64,000 nucleotides of DNA from Bradyrhizobium sp. MOS002 (GCF_003020115.1 NZ_PYFX01000007.1:62001-126000); one strand, 5' to 3'; shown: positions 14,022 through 22,873, counted from the stretch's first letter. Translations and numbers: made by a program. Notes: generated from the letters alone by a model not told the origin.

Positions 14022-15221
14022 ATGTCGGGGACTGACAAGAGCAAAGCGGGGCTTTCCCTCGACGGTCCCATCGTGATCCTGGTCGAGCCGCAACTGGGCG
14101 AAAACATCGGCATGGCCGCGCGCGCCATGGGCAATTTTGCGCTTGGCGCCTTGCGCATCGTCAACCCCCGCGACGGCTGGCCCAACATCGCCGCCCAGCG
14201 CGCCGCGGCCGGGGCCGACTATATTCTGGATAAGGTCGAATTGTTCGACACGGTCGGTGAGGCCGTTGCCGATCTCGACCTGCTGTTCGCCACCACCGCG
14301 CGCCCTCACGACCAGGCCAAGCCGGTGGTGGGACCGGAAGCCGCAGCTAGCGAGATTTCCGGGCACGTCGCGGCGGGCGGCAAGGCCGGTATCCTGTTCG
14401 GCCGGGAGCGCTGGGGCCTGACCAACGAGGAGGTCGGGCTTGCCAACCGCATCATCACCTTCCCGGTCAATCCGGGCTTTGCCTCGCTCAACCTCGCCCA
14501 GGCGGTGCTGCTGGTCGGCTACGAATGGTTCAAGCGTGCAACCTCCGGCGAGCTGCCGCACAGCATGCCCGAGCGCTCCGAGCGTGCCTCGCAGCACCAG
14601 ATGCAGGCCTTCTTCGACAATCTCATCCGCGAACTCGACCGGGTCGAGTTTCTGCGCCCGGCCGAGAAGCGCGACACCATGCTGGTCAATCTGCGCAACA
14701 TCTTCACCCGGATGGAGCCGACCAAGCAGGACATGCACACCCTCCATGGGGTGGTGATGGCGATCGCGGAAGGCCGCAAGGGCCCGGCCAAGGGTGGCGT
14801 GCTCGACGGCGAGCAGGCCACGCGGCTGCGCGCGCTGCTGGCCGAGCACGGGCAGGGCGGCGGGGTGCCCGACAGCGGCTCCACCGTGCGCGGCCTCGCA
14901 CGCCTGCTCCGCCGCAACCCGACCGATGCCGAGCGCCTGCTCTGGCAGGCGCTCACACGCGATCGCCGCTTCGCAGGAGGGTTCAAGCGCCAGACCCCGG
15001 TGGGCCGACACATCCCGGACTTCGTCTCGTTCCCACACCGGATCGCGATCGAGCTGGTGAACGCGGGTGAGGGCGAGACCATCGCCGCTGACCGCGCATC
15101 ACGGCGGGCGTGGCTCGAGGCGCGCGATTATCGCGTGATCGAAATGCGGGCGGCGGATATCGAGCGGGATATCGAGACGGAGCTGGTGCGACTGCAGGGG
15201 ATGATCGAGCAGGGCGTGTAG
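14022..15221 (+). CDS. trmJ: TrmJ-type RNA methyltransferase fused to a DUF559 domain
   Basis: Residues 1-260 are a SpoU/TrmH-fold SAM-dependent 2'-O-methyltransferase of the TrmJ type, which modifies position 32 of tRNA: VEPQLGENIGMAARAMGNF, FGRERWGLTNEE and PVNPGFASLNLAQAV form the knotted SAM site. Residues about 287-399 resemble DUF559, a PD-(D/E)XK-like endonuclease fold (LLRRNPTDAERLLWQAL, RRFAGGFKRQTPVGRHIPDF, then IAIEL and RDYRVIEM). The usual DFV...IELDGGQH signature is altered here: after IEL the sequence is VNAGEGE, losing the acidic and His positions, so nuclease activity is doubtful. Both halves are in one uninterrupted frame. Confidence 0.85.
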   Translation: MSGTDKSKAGLSLDGPIVILVEPQLGENIGMAARAMGNFALGALRIVNPRDGWPNIAAQRAAAGADYILDKVELFDTVGEAVADLDLLFATTARPHDQAKPVVGPEAAASEISGHVAAGGKAGILFGRERWGLTNEEVGLANRIITFPVNPGFASLNLAQAVLLVGYEWFKRATSGELPHSMPERSERASQHQMQAFFDNLIRELDRVEFLRPAEKRDTMLVNLRNIFTRMEPTKQDMHTLHGVVMAIAEGRKGPAKGGVLDGEQATRLRALLAEHGQGGGVPDSGSTVRGLARLLRRNPTDAERLLWQALTRDRRFAGGFKRQTPVGRHIPDFVSFPHRIAIELVNAGEGETIAADRASRRAWLEARDYRVIEMRAADIERDIETELVRLQGMIEQGV

Positions 15222-15281
15222 ATTTCGTCGGGAAACAGAGCGAATTGTCGCTCTCGCTCACCTTGGCCGATCAGCGCCGGT

Positions 15282-16985
15282 TCAGCGCTGAAAGACAACC
15301 TTGCCGCCGACCAGGGTCAGGTCCACCTTGATGTCCTTGATCTGCTCCTCCGGCACGGCCGCGAAGTCGGCGGAGAGCACCACGATGTCCGCCAGCTTTC
15401 CGGGCTCAATGGTCCCTTTGCGGGCTTCATCGAAGTTGTAGCGCGAAGCCGCGCTGCTGTAGAGCCGTAGGGCCTGCTCGCGCGTAATAGCTTCTGCCGA
15501 GCCGTAGATGTTTCCGTTGGGATCCTTCCTGGTCACCATGATGTACATGTTGAGGAAGGGGTTGATCGGGTTGACCGGAAAATCCGTCCCGGCGCCGAGG
15601 CTGTTGAGTCCCATTTTTTCGATCAACGTCCTGGTCGGCACGGCGCGGTCAGCGGTCGCTTTCCCGAGAAATCGTTCGACGGTCGCTCCCTTATCCCACA
15701 TGAAAACGTTCTGGAAATCGATGCGGACTCCTAGTCTTTGCGCACGCTCCATCTGTTCTGGCCGGATCAGGCTGGCGTGGATGAGGACGAAGCGACGGTC
15801 GCGGATCGATTTTTCTTTATCCGCTGCCTCGAAGGCATCGAGCACCTGGTCAACACCCAGGTCGCCCACGACGTGGACTCCGACACGCCAGTCATAACGG
15901 TTGCAGACGGATATGAGTTGCTTCAGCCGCTCAGGTGTCTGCTGCGTGATGCCGTGATAGTTGTCGTGTGAATCGGGGTAAACGTCACGCATGAGGGCCG
16001 TCTTCAGCGTCATGCCGCCGTCGTAAAAGATCTTGATGCCGGCGAACTTGAGCCAATCGTCACCGAACCCTGATGAGGCCCCATTGCCTGACATGATCGC
16101 TTCCCATGCGGTCAGATCGGCGGGGGGCTCCGGTCGAAACATCACGCCGGTGCGCAAAGTGGCTTTCCCGGCTGCGACAAGCTTCTGCAGCGTTCGGACA
16201 TCGCGTGGCTCTGTTGCGCCTTCGATCACACTGGTGATGCCAAAGCTGTTCAGCACACCTTCGGCAATGGTGAATTGCCGCATTTCGTCGTCTTCTGTCC
16301 AAGGTGGTACGGCCTTCTCGACCCGATCGATCGCCGTCTCCACGAGCACGCCAGTCAATTCACCGGCTGCGTCGCGTTCAAACTTTCCACCACTCGGATC
16401 CGCGGTGGTCTTGTCGACACCGACCACTTGTAGAGCCATGGTGTTCGCCATCGAGAAATGCCCGACGGTGCGAAGATAGACCGGGTTGTTCGGAGCAACG
16501 CTATCGATCTCGTGCCTCGTGAGATAGCGCTTCTCGGCCAATTGTGAGGGCGGATGCCACGCGCCACCTACAATCCACTCACCCGGCTTCTTCTTGGTGG
16601 CGAATGATTTGATGGCCTCGAGCGCGTCCGCGACGGTCTTGGCTCGGCCAAGGCTTACGACATAGTCGCCCAGACCAGCGGCCTTGAAGTGAGCGTGTGT
16701 ATCGATCAATCCGGGGATGACGGTCTTGCCGGACACGTCGAGCACGCGGGTCCGGGCGTCTGCAAGCGCCTTGATCGAAGCACTGGTTCCGGTCGCGGTG
16801 ATCTTTCCATCCGCGACGGCGACTGCCTCCGTGACGGTCGATCGGTCGTCTAAGGTCAGAACCTTGCCATTAACGAGGACGAGGTCAGGCGCATTAAGCT
16901 CCGGCTGCTGTGCCTCGGCATTTGCGACGCCAGCGACGAACATGCCCGTAGCAAGGATTGCAAATGCCTTTAACTTGCGGACCAT
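15282..16985 (-). CDS. Secreted amidohydrolase (YtcJ-like, amidohydrolase family 3)
   Basis: A 567-residue metal-dependent hydrolase of the YtcJ-like subgroup with a signal peptide (MVRKLKAFAILATGMFVAGV, cleaved near ANA/EAQ), so probably periplasmic. The metal site begins with VIPGLIDTHAHF; later landmarks are VHVVGDLGVDQVLDAF and GAGTDFPVNPINP. A C-terminal VLSADFAAVPEEQIKDIKV segment completes the beta-sandwich typical of these enzymes. The start at 16985 is preceded by AAGAGGG. Substrate unknown. Codon use looks slightly less GC-biased than the neighbours, which might hint at transfer. It is convergent with trmJ. Confidence 0.85.
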   Translation of the reverse strand: MVRKLKAFAILATGMFVAGVANAEAQQPELNAPDLVLVNGKVLTLDDRSTVTEAVAVADGKITATGTSASIKALADARTRVLDVSGKTVIPGLIDTHAHFKAAGLGDYVVSLGRAKTVADALEAIKSFATKKKPGEWIVGGAWHPPSQLAEKRYLTRHEIDSVAPNNPVYLRTVGHFSMANTMALQVVGVDKTTADPSGGKFERDAAGELTGVLVETAIDRVEKAVPPWTEDDEMRQFTIAEGVLNSFGITSVIEGATEPRDVRTLQKLVAAGKATLRTGVMFRPEPPADLTAWEAIMSGNGASSGFGDDWLKFAGIKIFYDGGMTLKTALMRDVYPDSHDNYHGITQQTPERLKQLISVCNRYDWRVGVHVVGDLGVDQVLDAFEAADKEKSIRDRRFVLIHASLIRPEQMERAQRLGVRIDFQNVFMWDKGATVERFLGKATADRAVPTRTLIEKMGLNSLGAGTDFPVNPINPFLNMYIMVTRKDPNGNIYGSAEAITREQALRLYSSAASRYNFDEARKGTIEPGKLADIVVLSADFAAVPEEQIKDIKVDLTLVGGKVVFQR

Positions 16986-17156
16986 CGCGTACCCTCTTGG
17001 ATCTTTTTTGCTTGGCGACAGCTGCAAGAGTATCTTTGATTAAACGTGGGTTCAACGCTTCTCGACGCTTGGCAGCGTCGCACGGATGGCAAAGTGGAGT
17101 GCTCCCGTGGTTAGCTGGAAAGCTGGCCGTCCCGGTACCGGGCGCCCATGTCCCCT

Positions 17157-17912
17157 CTACGAAGAGCGCCCAAGCTGCACATCGCGGTCGACTGCGATCC
17201 ATGTCGTTCGGGCCACCGCCAACAACTTCCCGGCTTCATCGTGGAGCGCTGCCTCGGCCGTGCGTTTGCGGCCGTCGCGGCCGATGGGCCAGGCGGTGAT
17301 GATGCAGCGCTCTCCGGGGCGTGGGCGGACTTCGATCCGCGCCGACATCCGCCCCAGCAGCAGCGGTGCCTTGTCGAAGCTGCCGCTCTGTTGATCGCAG
17401 TTGCAGGCGAAGCCGGTGGGGCAATCGAGGGCCGACCAGAGAAATTCAGGGGCGATCAGGCCGTCCTCGGCGGTCAGATTCTGATCCGGGGTCCAGCTCG
17501 CCGCGAGAACGGCCTTCTGCGCATGACCTGCAAGCGATCCGGCGAAGATGCGCAGGCCGTCTCCCTTCGCTCTTGCGGGACCGCAGACGAAGCAGGTCGG
17601 CAGCGGATGCTCGGGCGGCTTGACCGGGGTCAGCAATTCGGCGGCGCAGGCTTCCTCTAAGCTGGCTTTTTCAAAGCGCGAAAGCTCGACATTTGCCGCT
17701 CGCCCGGTCGCGACGATGTTACCACCATCGCGAAGCTCCCATGTGCCGTCGTCGGTTGCGATCGCATCGAGCGGCGTGTCCAGGGGAGGCGGTGCGCGCA
17801 GCGTCACCTCCGCACCCCCGGGAATGTGGCGGGCGAGCCGGCCGCAGACATAGCCGCCGTTGCCGGAGTTCGGAGGGCCGCAAAAGCGCTTGTCGATGAT
17901 GATCTGTGTCAT
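17157..17912 (-). CDS. Thioesterase-like (hotdog-type) hypothetical protein
   Basis: A 251-residue cytosolic protein with two halves: an N-terminal FCGPPNSGNGGYVCGRLARHIPGG segment and a central CFVCGPARAKGDGLRIFAGSL motif followed by DGLIAPEFLWSALDCPTGFA. The NSGNGGYVCG-like segment and overall layout suggest a double-hotdog acyl-CoA thioesterase-like fold, but I cannot assign a substrate, and the catalytic residues are not clear. The start at 17912 is chosen because of a GGAGAG 7 bp upstream. It is the last gene of the mddA-luxR-qor operon, 31 bp after qor. Confidence 0.6.
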   Translation of the reverse strand: MTQIIIDKRFCGPPNSGNGGYVCGRLARHIPGGAEVTLRAPPPLDTPLDAIATDDGTWELRDGGNIVATGRAANVELSRFEKASLEEACAAELLTPVKPPEHPLPTCFVCGPARAKGDGLRIFAGSLAGHAQKAVLAASWTPDQNLTAEDGLIAPEFLWSALDCPTGFACNCDQQSGSFDKAPLLLGRMSARIEVRPRPGERCIITAWPIGRDGRKRTAEAALHDEAGKLLAVARTTWIAVDRDVQLGRSS

Positions 17913-17943
17913 CGGTCGCTCTCTCCAGCGTGGCCGGCTTACC

Positions 17944-18921
17944 TTACCTGACCTTGAGGACAATTCGTCCCTGAACCGTTCGGCTGGCCACGGCGCGCAT
18001 GGCTTCTCCGGCCTCCTCCAAACGAAGGACGCGGTCGATATGCGGGCGGATTTTCCCGTCCGCCAGCAATTGCATCAGCGTGGCGTTCATACGCGCGGCT
18101 TCTGCGGAAAATTTTTCCGCCCAGGCGCCGACGAAGACGCCGAGGATGGAATAGTTCTTCAGCAGCGGCAGGTTCATCGGGAGCTGTGGAATTTCGCCGC
18201 TGGTGAAGCCGATCGGCATCAGCCGTCCGCCCCATTTCATCAGCCGTGCCATCTGCTCGAAGATCGCGCCGCCGATATTGTCGAAGCCGATGTCGATGCC
18301 TTCTCCCGACGTGATCGACTTGATGCGGTCGCGCAGATCCTCGCAGCGATAGTTGACGATGTCGCCAGCCCCGTAACGGCGAACCAGGGCGGCCTTGTCA
18401 TCGGAGCCGATACCGGCGACGACGCGCAGGCCGAGATGGCGGCCAAGATCGACCGCGGCAAGGCCAACTCCGCCGGCTGAACCGGTGACGAACAGCGTTT
18501 CGCCGCGCTGCGCCCGGGCCCGCTCGACCAGGGCGTAATAGGCCGTGCCGTAATTGTGCAGGACCGTCGCCGCTGCCTCGAACGCGACGCCTTCCGGCAG
18601 ACGCACGCACTTTGAGTCCTTCGCTATCATCCGTTCGGCGTAGCCGCCGGTCCAGGCGCTGCACGCCACGCGGTCGCCGGGAGCGAATGCCGTGACCTCA
18701 TCGCCGACCGCGACGACGACACCGGATGCTTCCGTGCCGGGCACGAAGGGCGTCGGCGGCCGCATCTGGTAGAGGCCCGAGACCACCAACTGGTCCATGA
18801 AACTGACCGAGGCCGCATGGACGTCGATCAGAATCTCGTCGCCGGCCGGCTTCGGCTCGTCGATCTCGCCGAGACGCAAATCGCCGGGTCCGGTGAACGA
18901 GCTGCATAGAACTGCTCTCAT
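17944..18921 (-). CDS. NADPH:quinone oxidoreductase family protein (MDR superfamily)
   Basis: A 325-residue zinc-independent medium-chain dehydrogenase/reductase. The N-terminal GroES-like catalytic domain (PFVPGTEASGVVVAVGDEV) is followed by a Rossmann domain with the nucleotide motif VTGSAGGVGLAAVDLGRHL. No zinc-binding cysteine cluster is present, which fits the quinone oxidoreductase or enoyl reductase branch. The ATG overlaps the stop codon of the luxR gene by 4 bp (ATGA), so translation is coupled. Its presence in an operon with a thioesterase-like protein suggests acyl or enoyl-thioester chemistry, but the substrate is unknown. Confidence 0.85.
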   Translation of the reverse strand: MRAVLCSSFTGPGDLRLGEIDEPKPAGDEILIDVHAASVSFMDQLVVSGLYQMRPPTPFVPGTEASGVVVAVGDEVTAFAPGDRVACSAWTGGYAERMIAKDSKCVRLPEGVAFEAAATVLHNYGTAYYALVERARAQRGETLFVTGSAGGVGLAAVDLGRHLGLRVVAGIGSDDKAALVRRYGAGDIVNYRCEDLRDRIKSITSGEGIDIGFDNIGGAIFEQMARLMKWGGRLMPIGFTSGEIPQLPMNLPLLKNYSILGVFVGAWAEKFSAEAARMNATLMQLLADGKIRPHIDRVLRLEEAGEAMRAVASRTVQGRIVLKVR

Positions 18922-19595
18922 CGCGTCACTCCAACGGATTGTCTATATTCGGCAGGTTCTCTCAACGGCGTCGCATATCCCGCGACGAGCTTGACGAAAT
19001 CCGCCTGTCGCGCGGCACCCGTTTTTTCAAACAGGCGACGGACATGCGTCTTGATCGTCGTATTGGCGACGCCGAGCGCCGCCGCCACCTCGGGAACGCC
19101 GCCGAGTTCGACGATCGCGAGCATCACACGCAGTTCGGCTGGCGTCAGCTTGAACGCCTTGCCGATCACTTCGGAACGAGGCGGTATCGTCAGTGCCGCC
19201 CTGCGGACAAACAGCGCTGCGACGGCGCTGTAGGCGACGCCCCCACGTCGGCGTGTGCCGGAGGCCAACGGCAGAGCATGGGCGACGTGGCGCTGCCCAT
19301 CCCGGCCGATCATCGGCACCGCAATTCCGTCGGCGCCGAGGAACGCGTTTTCCTGACCGGCGGCTGCGAAAAAATGCTGCAGGGTCCGGTTGACCGTCGG
19401 ATCGCAGGCCGCGAGGTGCCCGCGGATCTCGAACAGGATGTCGCGCGCTTCGATCATGTCATGCCCGGCAGTATTGGCGTGAATGAGACGCGCCGCCGCG
19501 TCGACGAGACAAAGACCGACGTCAAGCCCATCGAGCGTATCGGCAAACGTGGCGGCCTCAGCCGACATCCGGGGGACAGGTGACATTGCACTCAT
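18918..19595 (-). CDS. LuxR-family transcriptional regulator
   Basis: A 225-residue regulator with an N-terminal PAS-like sensor region (FADTLDGLDVGLCLVDAAARLIHAN, about residues 18-130) and a C-terminal LuxR helix-turn-helix (LTPAELRVMLAIVELGGVPEVAAALGVANTTIKTHVRRLFEKTG cut into its parts, about residues 152-200). It has no receiver domain. Both ends overlap its neighbours by 4 bp, so it is translated in series with the methyltransferase upstream and the oxidoreductase downstream. It probably controls its own operon. The start at 19595 was chosen by the ATGA overlap; longer upstream reading lacks similarity. Confidence 0.85.
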   Translation of the reverse strand: MSAMSPVPRMSAEAATFADTLDGLDVGLCLVDAAARLIHANTAGHDMIEARDILFEIRGHLAACDPTVNRTLQHFFAAAGQENAFLGADGIAVPMIGRDGQRHVAHALPLASGTRRRGGVAYSAVAALFVRRAALTIPPRSEVIGKAFKLTPAELRVMLAIVELGGVPEVAAALGVANTTIKTHVRRLFEKTGAARQADFVKLVAGYATPLREPAEYRQSVGVTR

Positions 19596-20395
19596 CGGGG
19601 TGCACCAGCGGGGCGAGGGGGCTGGCGCTCGTCCGTCGCGCGGCGCGTGAAGAGACGGGGCAGGAGCATCGGAACGCGGCGGCGATATTGCTGATAGGTC
19701 ATGCCGAACTCGGCGATCAGATCCCGCTCCTCGAACTGCAGGGCGAGCAGGATGTAGGCCGTGTTCGCGATCGCAAACAGCAGATGGCCGGCGGTCATCT
19801 CGGGCGTCGCCCAGAACGCGAGCAGGAAACCCAGCATGATTGGATGCCGCACGATCTTGTAGAGCAGCGGTGTCCTGAAGGATTGACCTGATATCTCGGC
19901 CCCGCGCAGCGCGGCGAAAGCCTGTCGCAGGCCGAACAGATCGAAATGGTCGATCATGTGGGTCGCGGCAAACGCGATCAGCCAGCCGAGCCAATGGAGG
20001 CCGATCAGCAACCAGGCCGCAATGCCGCTGGTCTGCCAGATCGGTGCCGGGATCGGACGCCACTGCCAGAACAGCAGCAGCAGGATCAGGCTGGAGAGCA
20101 GCACGTAGGTGCTGCGCTGGCAGGCGAGGGGCAGGAATTGTCCCCACCATCGCTTGAAGCCCGGGCGTGCCATGACGCTGTGCTGGATTGCAAACAGGCT
20201 CATCAGCAGCAGGTCGACGACGATGGCCCCGCCTAGATTCGCAGGACCGCCGACGTCGATCGGCAGATCGATCGACTTATCGATCGACTTGGGCACGACA
20301 TAATTGCCGACGAAACCGAGCGCGTAGAGAAACGAAACCGTGAATACGGCATAGCTGACGAGAGCGTAGAGCAGGATTGCGAGGCGTGCGAACAT
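19592..20395 (-). CDS. mddA: MddA-like membrane methyltransferase (methanethiol S-methyltransferase family)
   Basis: A 267-residue integral membrane protein with five to six hydrophobic segments. The motifs LFAIQHSVMARPGFKRWW, RSTYVLLSSLILLLLFWQWR, and the C-terminal RHPIMLGFLLAFWATPEMT followed by FEERDLIAEFGMTYQQYRR are those of the NnrU/isoprenylcysteine-methyltransferase-like fold and match my memory of MddA, which converts methanethiol to dimethyl sulfide using SAM. The family assignment is from recognition, not alignment. It is the first gene of a four-gene operon, divergent from the BTAD-hydrolase gene, with 150 bp between them. Confidence 0.75.
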   Translation of the reverse strand: MFARLAILLYALVSYAVFTVSFLYALGFVGNYVVPKSIDKSIDLPIDVGGPANLGGAIVVDLLLMSLFAIQHSVMARPGFKRWWGQFLPLACQRSTYVLLSSLILLLLFWQWRPIPAPIWQTSGIAAWLLIGLHWLGWLIAFAATHMIDHFDLFGLRQAFAALRGAEISGQSFRTPLLYKIVRHPIMLGFLLAFWATPEMTAGHLLFAIANTAYILLALQFEERDLIAEFGMTYQQYRRRVPMLLPRLFTRRATDERQPPRPAGAPR

Positions 20396-20545
20396 GGTTT
20401 TTCCTATTGTGCCTGATACAGCAGTGCCGCATGCAGGAGCGCGAACCGCTCGCTGGCGGTCAGGCTCGATCTGGCCCGACTCATATCGGCGGACCGTCCC
20501 CTGCGCGTCCCCCCGGGGGACGCCGCGAGGGGAGAGAGGATCTCC

Positions 20546-22114
20546 ATGACCGCCTTTTTGCTGGGAGCGTTCGGGTTCCCCGAGGTCCATGCCGACGACC
20601 GCACGATCAAGCTGGCTTTACGCAAGGGTCTTGCGCTGCTGATCTATCTCGGGGAGGCCAACGGCGCGGTCGCGCGGGACGTCCTTGCGACGCTGCTGTG
20701 GCCCGAGACGTCCCGCGAGACGAGTCTCGCGCGATTGCGACGGCTGCTTCATCGCATCGAGCCTGCGCTTGGCCAGTCGATCTTCGAGACCGACCGCAGC
20801 AGCGTGCGATGGTCTCCGGAGATTGAGCTAAATGTGGATACGCATCAGTTCGAGAGCGCCTGCAATCGCGGCGCCTTCGAGGAAGCCTGCCTGATGTATC
20901 GGGGAGATTTCCTGGCGGGCTTCGCCCTGGACGACTGCCCCGAATTCGACGACTGGGCGTTCTTTCGGCGGGAGGCGCTACGGGGGCGGCTGATGCACGC
21001 GCTGGAGCGTCTCGTGCAGGACAAGAATGCAGCCGGCGACCATTTTGCCGCAACGGTGCATGCGGGACGCCTGGTCGAGCTCGATCCGCTCAGCGAGGTC
21101 TATGGCCGGCATCTGCTCCGCAGCCTTTTGCTGGCCGGCGACCGGAGCGCGGCCGAACGGCATCATGCGGCCCTGACGCAACGGCTGCGGGACGAGCTTG
21201 GGGTAGCGCCGGAAGCCGAGACCGAGGCGCTCATGGACCCCGGCGCGGCCTCGTCGCTCGCCGACGTTCCGACGACGCGCTACGTCAAGGGCGCCGGTGT
21301 GCATCTGGCGTATCAGACCTATGGAAGCGGTCCGCTCGATATCCTGGTCATGCCCGGCTTCGTCTCGCATGTGGAGCGCGCGTGGGAGCATCCCGCGAGC
21401 CGGGCGTTTCTGGCCTCGTTGATGAAGTTGGGGCGGCTGATCGTGTTCGATCGTCGCGGCATCGGGTTGTCCGACCGGGTTGGATCGGCGCCTGATATCG
21501 ACGTCACCGCGGAGGATATCGGCACCGTGCTACGGGCCGTGGATGGACGCCGTGTCGTGCTGTTCGGCGCATCCGAGTGCGGGCCGGCCTGCATCAAATT
21601 TGCGGTCGATCAGCCGCGTCTTGTGGCCGGGCTCATTCTGTTCGGTGCACTGGCCAAGGGCTGCTGGTCGCAGGACTATCCGCACGCGTTGCGCGCCAGC
21701 CAGTACGACGCCTGGAGCAAGCACCTCATCGCGCAATGGGGCGGTCCGGTGGGGATTGAAACCTTCGCGCCCAGCCTTGCCGGCGATCCCCAGGCCCGCG
21801 CCTGGTGGGCGGGGCTGTTGCGCGCGGCCTCCAGTCCCGGCGGCATCTCGGCAGTGCTCGAGGCGTTTCGCGACGCCGACGTGCGGCAGCTTTTGCCGCA
21901 GATCGCCATGCCGACATTGGTGCTGCATCGTCGGAACGACAAGGCCGTACGGATCGCGGCCGGCCGCGATGTGGCGAGCCGGATCAAAGGTGCGCAATTC
22001 GTCGAGCTCGACGGCCATGATCACTGGTTCTTCGCAGGCGATCAGCAGCCGGTGCTCGATGCGATCAGGCGGTTCATTGATGCACTACCGAGGGAGCGGC
22101 TGCGAGTGCTGTAG
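20546..22114 (+). CDS. SARP/BTAD transcriptional activator domain fused to alpha/beta hydrolase
   Basis: A 522-residue fusion. Residues 1-100 resemble the winged-helix DNA-binding domain of SARP/AfsR-type activators (LRKGLALLIYLGEANGAVAR, LLWPETSRETSLARLRRLL). Residues 100-225 form the helical BTAD repeat region (YRGDFLAGF, LVELDPLSEVYGRHLLR, LRDELGVAPEAET). Residues 245-520 are an alpha/beta hydrolase with FDRRGIGLSDR, nucleophile elbow G-A-S343-E-C, acid candidate D465 and His H493 in DGHDHWFF. The elbow has Cys where Gly is usual. The TAG stop lies inside a palindromic repeat. It may be a regulator with a hydrolase-derived ligand sensor, or a bifunctional protein. Confidence 0.85.
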   Translation: MTAFLLGAFGFPEVHADDRTIKLALRKGLALLIYLGEANGAVARDVLATLLWPETSRETSLARLRRLLHRIEPALGQSIFETDRSSVRWSPEIELNVDTHQFESACNRGAFEEACLMYRGDFLAGFALDDCPEFDDWAFFRREALRGRLMHALERLVQDKNAAGDHFAATVHAGRLVELDPLSEVYGRHLLRSLLLAGDRSAAERHHAALTQRLRDELGVAPEAETEALMDPGAASSLADVPTTRYVKGAGVHLAYQTYGSGPLDILVMPGFVSHVERAWEHPASRAFLASLMKLGRLIVFDRRGIGLSDRVGSAPDIDVTAEDIGTVLRAVDGRRVVLFGASECGPACIKFAVDQPRLVAGLILFGALAKGCWSQDYPHALRASQYDAWSKHLIAQWGGPVGIETFAPSLAGDPQARAWWAGLLRAASSPGGISAVLEAFRDADVRQLLPQIAMPTLVLHRRNDKAVRIAAGRDVASRIKGAQFVELDGHDHWFFAGDQQPVLDAIRRFIDALPRERLRVL

Positions 22115-22179
22115 CCCGGATGAGCGCAGCGACATCCGGGGATGGTCGTCCCGCATGTCGCTGCGCTCATGCGGGCTAC
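22111..22179. repeat. Palindromic repeat (GTAGCCCGGATGAGCGCAGC family), copy 1
   Basis: The arms GTAGCCCGGATGAGCGCAGC (22111-22130) and the inverted copy ending GCGGGCTAC (22179) enclose a short spacer. The left end contains the stop codon of the BTAD-hydrolase gene (22112-22114). It lies between convergent genes. Two more copies are at 40288-40363 and 50305-50381. Confidence 0.9.
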
Positions 22180-22192
22180 GGGATGGGAGCGA

Positions 22193-22873
22193 TCACACCG
22201 CCTCGAGCTGATCCGCCGCGCGCTTCTTCTTTGCCTTCCACTGGCCGAGCAGGGGGCCTGCCGTCAGCGCCGCCGTATCCGCCACGCCCGGATCGCGCGA
22301 GACCATCGCGGCGACGATCGCGCCGTCGATCAACAGGCCGAGCTGGTGCGCGAGCACGAGGGGCTCGTTCGATCCGAGTTCGCCGGCGAGCTTCTCGATA
22401 TGTCCGAGCACGATCTTCTTGTGCTTCATCGCGATGTTGCGGAACTGCTTGGCGTCCTTGTCATGCTCGCCGACCGCGTTGATGAAGGGGCAGCCGTAGA
22501 AGCGCTCTTCCGCGAACCAGCTCTTCAGGGCCGGGAAGATGCGCGTGAGTTTGGCTTGCGCGTCGCCGCCGCCTTCCTCCATGGCGCCGATGAACCATTC
22601 GCGCCACTGCTTGCCCTCGCTCTCCAGCACCGCGTTGACCAGATTGGTCTTGGAGCCGAACAATTTATAGAGCGTGGTCTTCGCGGTGCCGGCTTCCGCG
22701 ATGATCGCATCGATGCCGGTGGCGTTGATGCCGTTCTTGCAGAACAGATGCGTCGCCGCGTTGAGCAGGCGCCCGCGCGCGGACTCGTCGTCGCTGGTGC
22801 CGCCGTGCGGCGACGGAGACTTCTGCTTAGACGTCTTGTTCAGTGAGGGCTTGTTCAGTGAAAGCTTGGCCAT
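22193..22873 (-). CDS. TetR/AcrR family transcriptional regulator
   Basis: A 226-residue repressor with an N-terminal helix-turn-helix (residues 34-80: LLNAATHLFCKNGINATGID, TAKTTLYKLFGSK) and a C-terminal ligand-binding domain containing GCPFINAVGEH, which suggests the YjdC/TetR-C subgroup. The first 30 residues are a Ser/Lys-rich extension with a small internal repeat (LSLNKPSLNK). It is divergent from osmC, and a dyad resembling TetR-type operators lies between them (23071-23084), so it likely represses itself and the osmC-acyl-CoA dehydrogenase-rhodanese genes. Confidence 0.9.
   Translation of the reverse strand: MAKLSLNKPSLNKTSKQKSPSPHGGTSDDESARGRLLNAATHLFCKNGINATGIDAIIAEAGTAKTTLYKLFGSKTNLVNAVLESEGKQWREWFIGAMEEGGGDAQAKLTRIFPALKSWFAEERFYGCPFINAVGEHDKDAKQFRNIAMKHKKIVLGHIEKLAGELGSNEPLVLAHQLGLLIDGAIVAAMVSRDPGVADTAALTAGPLLGQWKAKKKRAADQLEAV

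Noticed and set aside
15282..16985. Genomic island containing the amidohydrolase gene
   Set aside because: Codon use is only slightly different, there is no integrase, tRNA or repeat boundary, and both neighbours are conserved genes.
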